A stretch of DNA of 64,000 nucleotides, from assembly GCF_030766935.1 (NCBI RefSeq), contig NZ_JASERL010000012.1:124001-188000 (forward strand), in the 5' to 3' direction. The notes under the pieces are model-generated. The model was not told where the DNA came from, made no database searches, and saw nothing but the letters and a program-made list of their open reading frames with translations. Origin of the DNA: Streptomyces sp. KL109B. Lineage in GTDB: Bacteria; Actinomycetota; Actinomycetes; Streptomycetales; Streptomycetaceae. The translations under genes and the position numbers were made by a program. Below, one piece after another: positions 42,647-49,627 of this stretch (the stretch's first letter is position 1; each line of letters begins with the position of its first letter).

Positions 42647-43600
42647 TCAGCCGCCCTCGAACGGGCCGCGCCCCAACTGCTCCCGCACCGGCGTCACCGG
42701 CGCGTTGACAAGCGCCCGCCGCTGCCAGTTCGCCCCGTCCACCACCAGCGTGTGACCGCTGACGAAACGGGCGTAGGGCGAGGCGAGGAACGTCGCGGCC
42801 CAGCCCAACTCCCGTGGCGCGCCCACCCGGAGCGCGGGCTGGCGCCCGGCCGGGTCGTCGGCGCGGTCGATACCGCTCGCACGGTCGACGCCGTTCGCGC
42901 GGTCCAGGTTCTGCCGGATGTCGGGCGTCATGTCCTCGTGCGGCATGAGGCCCGGCACCAGACCGTTCACCTGGATCCCGTACGGGCCCCACTCCACGGC
43001 CAGCGTCTCCACCAGGTTCTTCACGCCCGCCTTCGCCGCCGAGCTGTGCGCGTAGCCGGGGCCGCCGGTCCACGCGTACGAGGCGCCCACGGCGATCACC
43101 GAACCCGGCGTACCCGCCGACAGGTGCCGGCGGCCGAACTCGCGGGTCATGAAGTACGTGCCGTTGAGCGTGATGTCGACCACCGAGCGCCAGCCGTTCG
43201 GCGACAACTCCTCGGCCGGAACGGGGAAGTTCGCGGCCGCGTTGTTCACGAGGACGTCCGGGATCCGGCCGTGCGCCGCGAACGCCGCGTCGTACACCTC
43301 CGTGATGCGGGCCGGGTCTCGGATGTCGCACGTCGCCGCCGTGACGAGCCCCGCGCCCTCGACCGCCATCAACTCCTCGCGCGCGGGCGCCAGATGCTCC
43401 GCCTTCCGGCTCACGATCATCACCCCGGCCCCGAGCCGCGCGAACTCGGCGGCCACCGCCCACCCGAGCCCCGTACCACCCCCGGTCACCAGGACGAGCC
43501 GGCCGTCGTACGTACCCGGGGGCAGCGCGCAGGCGCCGAGCGGGGGAGGGGCGGGGAGGCCGCGCGGGGCGGCGGAGGTGTCGTCCGTCATGGCGCACAT
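42647..43600 (-). CDS. SDR family oxidoreductase (2,4-dienoyl-CoA reductase-like)
   Basis: A 317-aa dehydrogenase with TGGGTGLGWAVAAEFARLGA, NNAAANFPVPAEEL and SAAKAGVKNLVE. The NNAAxNF segment is typical of peroxisomal-type 2,4-dienoyl-CoA reductase/trans-enoyl reductases. In the active-site segment SYAWTGGPGYAHSSAAKAG the usual Y-x3-K spacing is altered, so the catalytic tetrad should be checked. ATG at 43600 (GGGG upstream) is chosen; ATG at 43591 is an alternative. Confidence 0.82.
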   Translation of the reverse strand: MCAMTDDTSAAPRGLPAPPPLGACALPPGTYDGRLVLVTGGGTGLGWAVAAEFARLGAGVMIVSRKAEHLAPAREELMAVEGAGLVTAATCDIRDPARITEVYDAAFAAHGRIPDVLVNNAAANFPVPAEELSPNGWRSVVDITLNGTYFMTREFGRRHLSAGTPGSVIAVGASYAWTGGPGYAHSSAAKAGVKNLVETLAVEWGPYGIQVNGLVPGLMPHEDMTPDIRQNLDRANGVDRASGIDRADDPAGRQPALRVGAPRELGWAATFLASPYARFVSGHTLVVDGANWQRRALVNAPVTPVREQLGRGPFEGG

Positions 43601-43658
43601 GGATACCCCGTGAGCGCTCAACCTTCCATGGCCGCGACGGGGTCGAGGTTTGCCGCGC

Positions 43659-43675
43659 CTATCGAAAAACGATAG
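43659..43675. promoter_or_regulatory. Operator for the DUF2975/XRE pair
   Basis: CTATCG-AAAAA-CGATAG, a perfect 6-5-6 inverted repeat, lies 37 bp upstream of the DUF2975 start next to a TAGATT -10-like hexamer. Its size suits a dimer of the tiny XRE protein encoded downstream, implying autoregulation. Confidence 0.6.
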
Positions 43676-43711
43676 ATTCTTGTCGTAAGTCAATGGGAGG
43701 TGGTTCGGGGC

Positions 43712-44182
43712 ATGGGGAATTTGGCCGTACGGGCGTTGCGCGCCGTACTCGCGGTGGTGCTCGCCGGCACCGTGTTCGTCCAGGTGTCGATGGCGTGGAC
43801 GTTGATCAGCGGGAACGATCCGGAGGACGGTTCGCTCCCGCTGACGCCGCTGCGTGTGATCGTGATCCTGGGCATGGTGGCGGTCCAGGTCGCCCTGGGG
43901 TGCGTATGGCGGCTGGTGGGGATGGTGCGGCGCGGCACCGTGTTCTCGGGCGCGGCCTTCCGGTACGTGAACGGGGTGATCGGCGCGATCGTGGCGGTCG
44001 CCCTGCTGTGGTTCACGGTCACCGCGATCAACGCGCCCGGCCAGCGCGAGGACCCGGGCGTCACCCTCATCATGGGCGGCATCGGCGTGGCCATCCTGGG
44101 TGTCGCGCTCGTCGTGCTCGTCCTGCGCATGCTGTTGGCCCAAGCGGCTCAGATGCGGGCCGAGTTGGCCGAGGTCATCTGA
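43712..44182 (+). CDS. DUF2975 membrane protein
   Basis: A 156-aa protein with four membrane segments (around residues 8-30, 45-67, 84-106 and 115-140) and MVRRGTVFSG after the second, the DUF2975 hallmark loop. Function unknown. ATG at 43712; GTG at 43700 is an alternative. It overlaps the following XRE gene by one base (TGATG), the usual pairing for this family. Confidence 0.82.
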   Translation: MGNLAVRALRAVLAVVLAGTVFVQVSMAWTLISGNDPEDGSLPLTPLRVIVILGMVAVQVALGCVWRLVGMVRRGTVFSGAAFRYVNGVIGAIVAVALLWFTVTAINAPGQREDPGVTLIMGGIGVAILGVALVVLVLRMLLAQAAQMRAELAEVI

Positions 44183-44388
44183 TGCCGATCGTCGTCGACA
44201 TCGACGTGATGCTGGCCAAGCGGAAGATGTCCGTGGGGGAGCTGGCCGAGCGCGTGGGCATCACGCCCGCCAACCTCGCCGTCCTGAAGAACGGGCGCGC
44301 CAAGGCGGTCCGCTTCACGACGCTGGCCGCGCTGTGCGAGGTGCTCCGCTGTCAGCCGGGTGATCTGTTGCGGTGGGAGGAGGGATAG
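44182..44388 (+). CDS. Small XRE/YozG-like transcriptional regulator
   Basis: A 68-aa stand-alone Cro/CI helix-turn-helix protein: MLAKRKMSVGELAERVGITP, then ANLAVLKNGRAKAVRF and LRCQPGDLLRWEEG. Partners of DUF2975 proteins look like this. Translationally coupled to the membrane protein, and probably binds the inverted repeat at 43659-43675. Confidence 0.88.
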   Translation: MPIVVDIDVMLAKRKMSVGELAERVGITPANLAVLKNGRAKAVRFTTLAALCEVLRCQPGDLLRWEEG

Positions 44389-44416
44389 TGACTCGCCGGG
44401 TGTTGGTGGGGCCCGA

Positions 44417-44466
44417 AGGCCGGGGCTCTGCCCCGGACCCCGCGCCTCAAACGCCGGCGGGGCTGG
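44417..44466. repeat. Streptomyces-type interspersed GC-rich repeat, copy 2, overlapping a gene end
   Basis: Read on the minus strand it contains CAGCCCCGCCGGCG, TTTGAGGCGCGGGG and CCGGGGCAGAGCCCCGG. The TGA inside TTTGAGG is the stop codon of the flavoprotein gene at 44447, so the repeat supplies its last residues. It has the same ordered blocks as 20813-20850 and a GGGGC...GCCCC hairpin that could act as terminator. Confidence 0.65.
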
Positions 44467-45427
44467 AAAGATCGACCGCCTCCCGCTCCAGGTCGGCGTG
44501 GAGCAACTGCGCGTGGATCGTGACCCCCGCCCGGTAGCCCGCGCTCGCCGCGTTGACCACCTGCTCCGCGGGCCCGGCCGCGTTCCCCACCGCCCACACC
44601 CCCGGCACACTGGTCATCCCGGTCGGATCCACCTCCACGAACGGCCCCGCCGGAGTCTCCTTCGTCCGGGCCCCGAGCGCGCCCAGCAACGAATCGCGCG
44701 GCACCATCACGGTCGGCACGACCACGACCGACCGGGGGAGCACCCGCCCACCTTCGAGCCGCACCGCGGACAACCGGTCGTCCGTCACCTCGACCCCGTC
44801 GACCTCTCCGCTCACCACGCTCACCCCGGCCGCCGCGAGCAACTGCCAGTGCTCGTCCGGGAGTTCGACCTCGTCCGCGCCGTTCAGGAACAGCATCACG
44901 TCGGAGGAGAGCGCGCTGAAGAGGAGTGCCTGGTGGATGCCGGCGGCCTTGCGGTAGAGCACGCCGATGGGCTGGTCCCGTACCTCGTAGCCGTGGCAGA
45001 ACGGGCAGTGGATCACGTCGTTCCCCCAGCGCTCGGCGAGGCCGGGGACGTCGGGCAGCTCGTCGACCAGGCCGGTGGCGACGATCAGGCGCCGCGCGTG
45101 CACCCGGCCGTCACCCTCCGCCAGCGTCACCTCGAACTCCCCGGCCCCGTCGGGCTCGACCGCCGTCACCCGGCCTCGTACCAGCTCGACGCCGTACGAG
45201 GTGACCTCGCGCCGCACCTGGGACAGGAACTCGGCGGGCGGCATCCCGTCCCGCGAAGGGAAGCCGTGCATGTGCGCGGCGGGCGCGTTGCGCGGCTCGC
45301 CCGCGTCGACCACGAGGACCGAGCGGAGCGAGCGGCCCAGGATCAGCGCGGCCGTCAGGCCCGCCGTCCCACCGCCGACGACCACGACGTCGTACGCGTT
45401 CCGCTTGATCTGTACCGGAGTCTGCAT
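44447..45427 (-). CDS. Thioredoxin reductase-like NAD(P)/FAD oxidoreductase
   Basis: A 326-aa pyridine nucleotide-disulfide oxidoreductase. FAD fold VVVVGGGTAGLTAALILGRS, redox CxxC as CPFC in VIHCPFCHGYEV, and late VWAVGNAAGPAEQVVNA. The NADPH-binding segment lacks the standard GxGxxA (IGVLYRKAAGIHQALLF), so cofactor use is uncertain. ATG with GAGGTGG upstream. Divergent from an XRE-cupin regulator with overlapping promoters; its stop lies within an interspersed repeat. Confidence 0.87.
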   Translation of the reverse strand: MQTPVQIKRNAYDVVVVGGGTAGLTAALILGRSLRSVLVVDAGEPRNAPAAHMHGFPSRDGMPPAEFLSQVRREVTSYGVELVRGRVTAVEPDGAGEFEVTLAEGDGRVHARRLIVATGLVDELPDVPGLAERWGNDVIHCPFCHGYEVRDQPIGVLYRKAAGIHQALLFSALSSDVMLFLNGADEVELPDEHWQLLAAAGVSVVSGEVDGVEVTDDRLSAVRLEGGRVLPRSVVVVPTVMVPRDSLLGALGARTKETPAGPFVEVDPTGMTSVPGVWAVGNAAGPAEQVVNAASAGYRAGVTIHAQLLHADLEREAVDLSSPAGV

Positions 45428-45489
45428 GGTGACCACCTCGCACTCGAAGTCCGCTCTGTGCTCTCGAAGGTGCACCCGACCCTGCGGGA

Positions 45490-45518
45490 TTGACAAACGA
45501 GCTTGCCGAAACTGCAAT
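45490..45518. promoter_or_regulatory. Overlapping divergent promoters
   Basis: Rightward: TTGACA (45490-45495) and TGCAAT (45513-45518), spacer 17, ending 6 nt before the regulator ATG. Leftward, the same DNA reads TTGCAG and GTCAAT, spacer 17. One bound protein would block both, fitting the XRE-cupin product as shared regulator. Confidence 0.5.
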
Positions 45519-45524
45519 GGAACC

Positions 45525-46154
45525 ATGAATCGGCAAGGTCATCCGCACGGCGAAGAAGAGCACCCCGAGGCGAGCACGGACGCCGTCCTGTCCGGGGTCG
45601 GGCCCCGTCTGCGCGCGCTGCGCAAGGAGCGCGGCGCCACCCTGTCCGGACTCTCCGAGACCACAGGCATCTCCGTGAGCACGCTCTCCCGCCTGGAGTC
45701 GGGCCTGCGCAAACCCAGCCTGGAACTGCTGCTGCCCATCGCCCGCGCGCACAAGGTCCCCCTGGACGAACTGGTCGGCGCGCCGCCGGTCGACGACCCC
45801 CGGGTGCAGGCGAAGCCGATCGTGCGCGGCGGGCGGACCATGATCCCGCTGACCCGCAAGCCCGGTGGGCTCCAGGCGTACAAGGTGATCGAACCGCAGC
45901 GCCGGATCGAGCCGGACCAGAAGACGCACGAGGGCTACGAGTGGATGTACATGCTCTCCGGAAAGCTGCGGCTCGTCCTCGGTGAGCACGACGTGATCCT
46001 GGAGCCGGGCGAGGTCGTCGAGTTCGACACGCGCGTGCCGCACTGGTTCGGGTCGACGGGGGAGGGGCCCGCCGAGTTCCTGGTGCTGTTCGGTCCGCAG
46101 GGCGAGCGCATGCACGTGCGGGCGCGGCCCGCGCGCAAGAAGAAGGAGGAGTGA
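45525..46154 (+). CDS. XRE-cupin transcriptional regulator
   Basis: A 209-aa regulator: N-terminal Cro/CI helix-turn-helix (RLRALRKERGATLSGLSETT, GISVSTLSRLESGLRKPSLE), then a cupin domain around residues 110-195 (THEGYEWMYMLSGKLRLVLG, VEFDTRVPHWFG) that would bind a small ligand. Divergent from the TrxR-like flavoprotein, a recurrent pairing in actinobacteria. Leaderless start likely. Confidence 0.9.
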   Translation: MNRQGHPHGEEEHPEASTDAVLSGVGPRLRALRKERGATLSGLSETTGISVSTLSRLESGLRKPSLELLLPIARAHKVPLDELVGAPPVDDPRVQAKPIVRGGRTMIPLTRKPGGLQAYKVIEPQRRIEPDQKTHEGYEWMYMLSGKLRLVLGEHDVILEPGEVVEFDTRVPHWFGSTGEGPAEFLVLFGPQGERMHVRARPARKKKEE

Positions 46155-46192
46155 CCGCCGATCGACCGCCTCCAGGGCATTCACAGATCGGC

Positions 46193-46204
46193 AAGCGACC
46201 GCTT
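46193..46204. promoter_or_regulatory. Candidate TetR operator before second acyl-CoA operon
   Basis: AAGCG-AC-CGCTT, a perfect 5-2-5 dyad, lies 59 bp upstream of the oxidoreductase start. Sites of the AAGCGnnCGCTT kind are common for TetR regulators of actinobacterial acyl-CoA catabolism. No TetR gene lies next to it. Confidence 0.45.
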
Positions 46205-46263
46205 AGTATGCGGCCGAACCCGGTTTGACGAAGCAGGCCCGAGCAGCCCCGTGGAGGCTCCGC

Positions 46264-47244
46264 ATGCAGGCATGGCAAGTGCACGAGAACGGCGAGCCGA
46301 GCGAGGTGATGCGCCTCGAAGAGGTCGAGCGCCCCGTGCCCGGCGAGGGGCAGGTTCTGCTCAAGGTGCGCGCCGCCAACATCAACTTCCCGGACGCGCT
46401 GCTGTGCAAGGGGCAGTACCAGGTCACGCCCCCGCTGCCGTTCACGCCGGGCGTGGAGATCTGCGGCGAGACCGCGGACGGCCGCCGGGTCATCGCCAAC
46501 CCCGTGCTGCCGCGCGGCGGACTCGCCGAGTACACCGTCGCCGACGAGCGCAGCCTGCTGCCGGCCCCGGAGTCCCTCGACGACGCCGAGGTCGCCGCGA
46601 TGCACATCGGCTACCAGACGGGCTGGTTCGGCCTGCACCAGCGCGCCCGCCTCCAGGCGGGCGAGACGCTGCTCGTGCACGCCGCCGCGGGCGGGGTCGG
46701 CAGCGCCGCCGTGCAGCTCGGCAAGGCGGCGGGCGCCAAGGTCATCGGCGTCGTCGGCGGGCCCGAGAAGGCGAAGGTCGCCGCCGAGTTGGGCTGTGAC
46801 GTCGTGATCGACCGGCGCGCCGAGGATGTCATCGCCGCCGTGAAGGAGGCCACCGGCGGGCGCGGCGCCGATGTCATCTACGACCCGGTGGGCGGCGACG
46901 CGTACCGGCAGTCCACGAAGGTCGTCGCCTTCGAGGGCCGCATCCTCGTCATCGGCTTCGCCTCCGGCGCCATCCCGACCGCCGCGCTCAACCACGCGCT
47001 CGTGAAGAACTACTCGATCGTCGGGCTGCACTGGGGCCTGTACGCCACCAAGAACCCGAAGCTGATCCCGCACTGCCACCAGAAGCTCACCGAGCTTGCC
47101 GCGAGCGGCGCCATCAAGCCCCTCGTCAGCGAGCGCGTCGACCTGAGCGACGCGGCGTCCGCCGTGCAGCGCGTCGCCGACGGCATCACGACGGGCCGCG
47201 TCGTGGTGGTGCCGGGGCTGAACGCCCGTACGGAAGGAGCCTGA
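46264..47244 (+). CDS. NADPH:quinone oxidoreductase family protein
   Basis: A 326-aa zinc-free medium-chain dehydrogenase/reductase. GroES-like N-terminal domain with NINFPDALLCKGQYQ and PFTPGVEICGE; Rossmann motif HAAAGGVGSAAVQLGKAAGA near residue 140; DVIYDPVGGDAY follows. Reduces quinones or activated double bonds using NADPH. ATG with GGAGG upstream. Ends 2 bp before an acyl-CoA dehydrogenase, so one operon; it could act as enoyl-CoA reductase-like partner. Confidence 0.88.
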   Translation: MQAWQVHENGEPSEVMRLEEVERPVPGEGQVLLKVRAANINFPDALLCKGQYQVTPPLPFTPGVEICGETADGRRVIANPVLPRGGLAEYTVADERSLLPAPESLDDAEVAAMHIGYQTGWFGLHQRARLQAGETLLVHAAAGGVGSAAVQLGKAAGAKVIGVVGGPEKAKVAAELGCDVVIDRRAEDVIAAVKEATGGRGADVIYDPVGGDAYRQSTKVVAFEGRILVIGFASGAIPTAALNHALVKNYSIVGLHWGLYATKNPKLIPHCHQKLTELAASGAIKPLVSERVDLSDAASAVQRVADGITTGRVVVVPGLNARTEGA

Positions 47245-47246
47245 GA

Positions 47247-48431
47247 ATGACCGTCGATGCAGCCCAACTGCGCTCCCGTACACAGGAGTTCCTCGCCGCG
47301 CACCCCGTCGCGAGCACCTCCCGCGAGGACTTCCTCAGCGCCCGCTTCGACGCCGGGCTCGCCTGGGTGCACTACCCGGAGGGCCTTGGCGGGCTGGACG
47401 CGCCGCGCGCCCTCCAGGCCGTCGTCGAGGCCGAGTTGGAGGCGGCGGGTGCCCCGGACAACCGCCCACGGCGCAACGGCATCGGCCTCGGCATGGCCGC
47501 CCCCACCATCCTCCGCTACGGCACCGACGAACAGAAGCAGCGCTTTCTGAAGCCGCTGTGGCTCGGCGAGGAGGTCTGGTGCCAGCTGTTCAGCGAGCCC
47601 GGCGCCGGGTCCGACCTCGCCGCGCTCGGCACCCGCGCCGTCCGCGACGGCGACGACTGGATCGTCAACGGCCAGAAGGTGTGGACGTCCAACGCCCACA
47701 ACGCCCGCTTCGCCATCCTCGTCACCCGCACCGACCCGGACGTCCCCAAGCACAAGGGCATGACGTACTTCGTGTGCGACATGACGGACCCCGGCGTCGA
47801 GGTGCGGCCGCTGCGCCAGATCACCGGCGAGGCCGAGTTCAACGAGGTGTTCCTCTCCGACGTCCGGATCCCCGACGCGCACCGCCTCGGCGAGGTCGGC
47901 GACGGCTGGCGGGTCGCCCAGACCACCCTCAACAACGAGCGCGTCTCCATCGGCGGCATGCGTGTGCCGCGCGAGGGCGGGCTCGTCGGCATCGTCGCCA
48001 AGACCTGGCGCGAGCGCCCCGAGCTGCGCACCCACGACCTGCACCAGCGCCTCGTCAAGCTGTGGGTCGACGCCGAGGTCGCCCGCCTCACCAGTGAACG
48101 CCTGCGCCAGCAGCTCGTCGCCGGACACCCGGGTCCCGAGGGCGCCGGCATGAAGCTCGGCTTCGCCCGCCTCAACCAGGAGATCAGCGGCCTGGAGGTC
48201 GAACTCCTCGGCGAGGAGGGCCTGTTGTACGACGACTGGACCCTGCGCAGGCCCGACATCGTCGACTTCGCCGGGCGCGAGGCGGGCTACCGCTATCTGC
48301 GCGCCAAGGGCAACAGCATCGAGGGCGGGACGAGCGAGGTCCTGCTGAACATCGTCGCCGAGCGCGTGTTGGGCCTGCCGTCCGAGCCGCGCACAGACAA
48401 GGACGTCGCCTGGAAGGACCTCGCCCGATGA
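47247..48431 (+). CDS. Acyl-CoA dehydrogenase, alpha-type partner
   Basis: A 394-aa dehydrogenase with the FAD loop FSEPGAGSDLAAL, GQKVWTSNAHNA and C-terminal GGTSEVLLNIVAERVLGLP. The MCAD-type base is absent (IEGGTSE), but Glu231 in TTLNNERVSIGG sits in the helix-G position used by many FadE enzymes. Its stop overlaps the next start (ATGA). Such coupled pairs include the mycobacterial heterotetrameric steroid FadE enzymes, so an alpha2-beta2 complex is a fair inference. Confidence 0.9.
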   Translation: MTVDAAQLRSRTQEFLAAHPVASTSREDFLSARFDAGLAWVHYPEGLGGLDAPRALQAVVEAELEAAGAPDNRPRRNGIGLGMAAPTILRYGTDEQKQRFLKPLWLGEEVWCQLFSEPGAGSDLAALGTRAVRDGDDWIVNGQKVWTSNAHNARFAILVTRTDPDVPKHKGMTYFVCDMTDPGVEVRPLRQITGEAEFNEVFLSDVRIPDAHRLGEVGDGWRVAQTTLNNERVSIGGMRVPREGGLVGIVAKTWRERPELRTHDLHQRLVKLWVDAEVARLTSERLRQQLVAGHPGPEGAGMKLGFARLNQEISGLEVELLGEEGLLYDDWTLRRPDIVDFAGREAGYRYLRAKGNSIEGGTSEVLLNIVAERVLGLPSEPRTDKDVAWKDLAR

Positions 48432-49540
48432 CCACCACCCCCAGCACCGAGCCCGACCTCCTCTACTCCGAGGAGGAGGAAGCGCTCCGCTCGGCGGTCC
48501 GCGATCTGCTCACCGACCACTGCGACGCCACCGAGGTCCTGGCCCGCGTCGACACGGACGCGCCGCACGACCGCGAACTGTGGAAGAACCTCGCCGAGAC
48601 GATGGGCCTCGCGGGGCTGCTGGTCCCGGAGGAGCGCGGCGGCCAGGGCGCCTCGCACCGCGAAGCGGCCGTCGTCATCGAGGAGTTGGGGCGCGCCGTC
48701 GCCCCGGTCCCGTACCTGACGAGCGCCGTCATCGCCACGGAGGCCCTGCTCGCCTGCGAGGGCGACGAGGCCGCCGCACTCCTCGCGTCCCTCGCCTCCG
48801 GCCGCACCATCGGCGCGCTCACGGTGCCGCTGTCGGCGACGGCGGGGCAGGACTTCAGGGACGTACGAGCGGAGGGCGGGGCGCTGACCGGCCGCGTCAC
48901 CGGAGTCGCGGACGCGGGCGCCGCGGACGTGTTCCTGGTGCCCACCGCGAGCGGCCTGTTCGCGGTCGACGCCGCCGCCGAAGGTGTCACCGTCGAACCG
49001 CAGATCTCGCTCGACCGCACACGCCCGCTGGCCGCCGTGACGTTCGCGGGCGCCACCGGCAGGCAGCTGAGCGACAGCGCGGCGACGCCCGTGCGCCGTG
49101 CGCTGCGGTCCGGCGCCGGACTCCTGGTGTCGGAGCAACTGGGGCTCGCCGACTGGCTGTTGACGGAGACCGTGCGCTACACGAAGGAGCGCAACCAGTT
49201 CAACCGGCCCGTCGGCTCCTTCCAGGCGCTCAAGCACCGGCTCGCCCAGCTGTGGCTGGAGACGGTCAACACCCGCGCCGCCGCCCGCAACGCCGCCGAC
49301 GCGCTCGCGAGCGGAAGTGAGGATGCGGACATCGCCGTCGCCGTCGCCCAGGCGTACGCGGCGCCCGTCGCGGTGCACGCCGCCGAGGAGGCGCTGCAGC
49401 TGCACGGCGGCATCGGCATGACGTGGGAGCACCCGATCCACCTGTACCTCAAGCGCGCCAAGGCGGACTCCATCGCGCTCGGCACGGCGGGCCGGCACCG
49501 GGAGGAGCTGGCCGAACTGGTCGACCTGCGCGCTCCGTGA
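48428..49540 (+). CDS. Acyl-CoA dehydrogenase, beta-type partner
   Basis: A 370-aa dehydrogenase. VPEERGGQGASHREAAVVIE and LHGGIGMTWEHPIHLYLKRA are conserved. The helix-G region reads LLVSEQLGLADWLL and no Glu-Gly-Thr loop follows, so no catalytic base is obvious. This matches the non-catalytic FAD-containing subunit of paired FadE enzymes. Coupled by ATGA overlap to the preceding gene. Confidence 0.88.
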   Translation: MTTTPSTEPDLLYSEEEEALRSAVRDLLTDHCDATEVLARVDTDAPHDRELWKNLAETMGLAGLLVPEERGGQGASHREAAVVIEELGRAVAPVPYLTSAVIATEALLACEGDEAAALLASLASGRTIGALTVPLSATAGQDFRDVRAEGGALTGRVTGVADAGAADVFLVPTASGLFAVDAAAEGVTVEPQISLDRTRPLAAVTFAGATGRQLSDSAATPVRRALRSGAGLLVSEQLGLADWLLTETVRYTKERNQFNRPVGSFQALKHRLAQLWLETVNTRAAARNAADALASGSEDADIAVAVAQAYAAPVAVHAAEEALQLHGGIGMTWEHPIHLYLKRAKADSIALGTAGRHREELAELVDLRAP

Positions 49541-49576
49541 CGGCCCCTCGTTTTACCTCTCCTTGACGAGATGGCA

Positions 49577-49599
49577 TTATTGCGACCCGTTCGCAATAA
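49577..49599. promoter_or_regulatory. Nur (nickel-responsive Fur family) box
   Basis: TTATTGCGA-CCCGT-TCGCAATAA is a perfect 9-5-9 inverted repeat 28 bp before the nikA-like start. Its core TTGCGA-N5-TCGCAA matches the Streptomyces Nur consensus tTGCaa-N5-ttGCAA known from sodF and nikA promoters. TTGACG lies just upstream at 49563-49568, so the box would overlap the core promoter. Confidence 0.7.
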
Positions 49600-49627
49600 C
49601 GGCTGATCTTGAATAGGGGTGGGGAGC

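Noticed and set aside
42201..42755. Alternative frame from ATG 42201 over the PPOX gene
   Set aside because: The frame beginning four bases later gives the full split-barrel protein; this one is Arg-rich noise.
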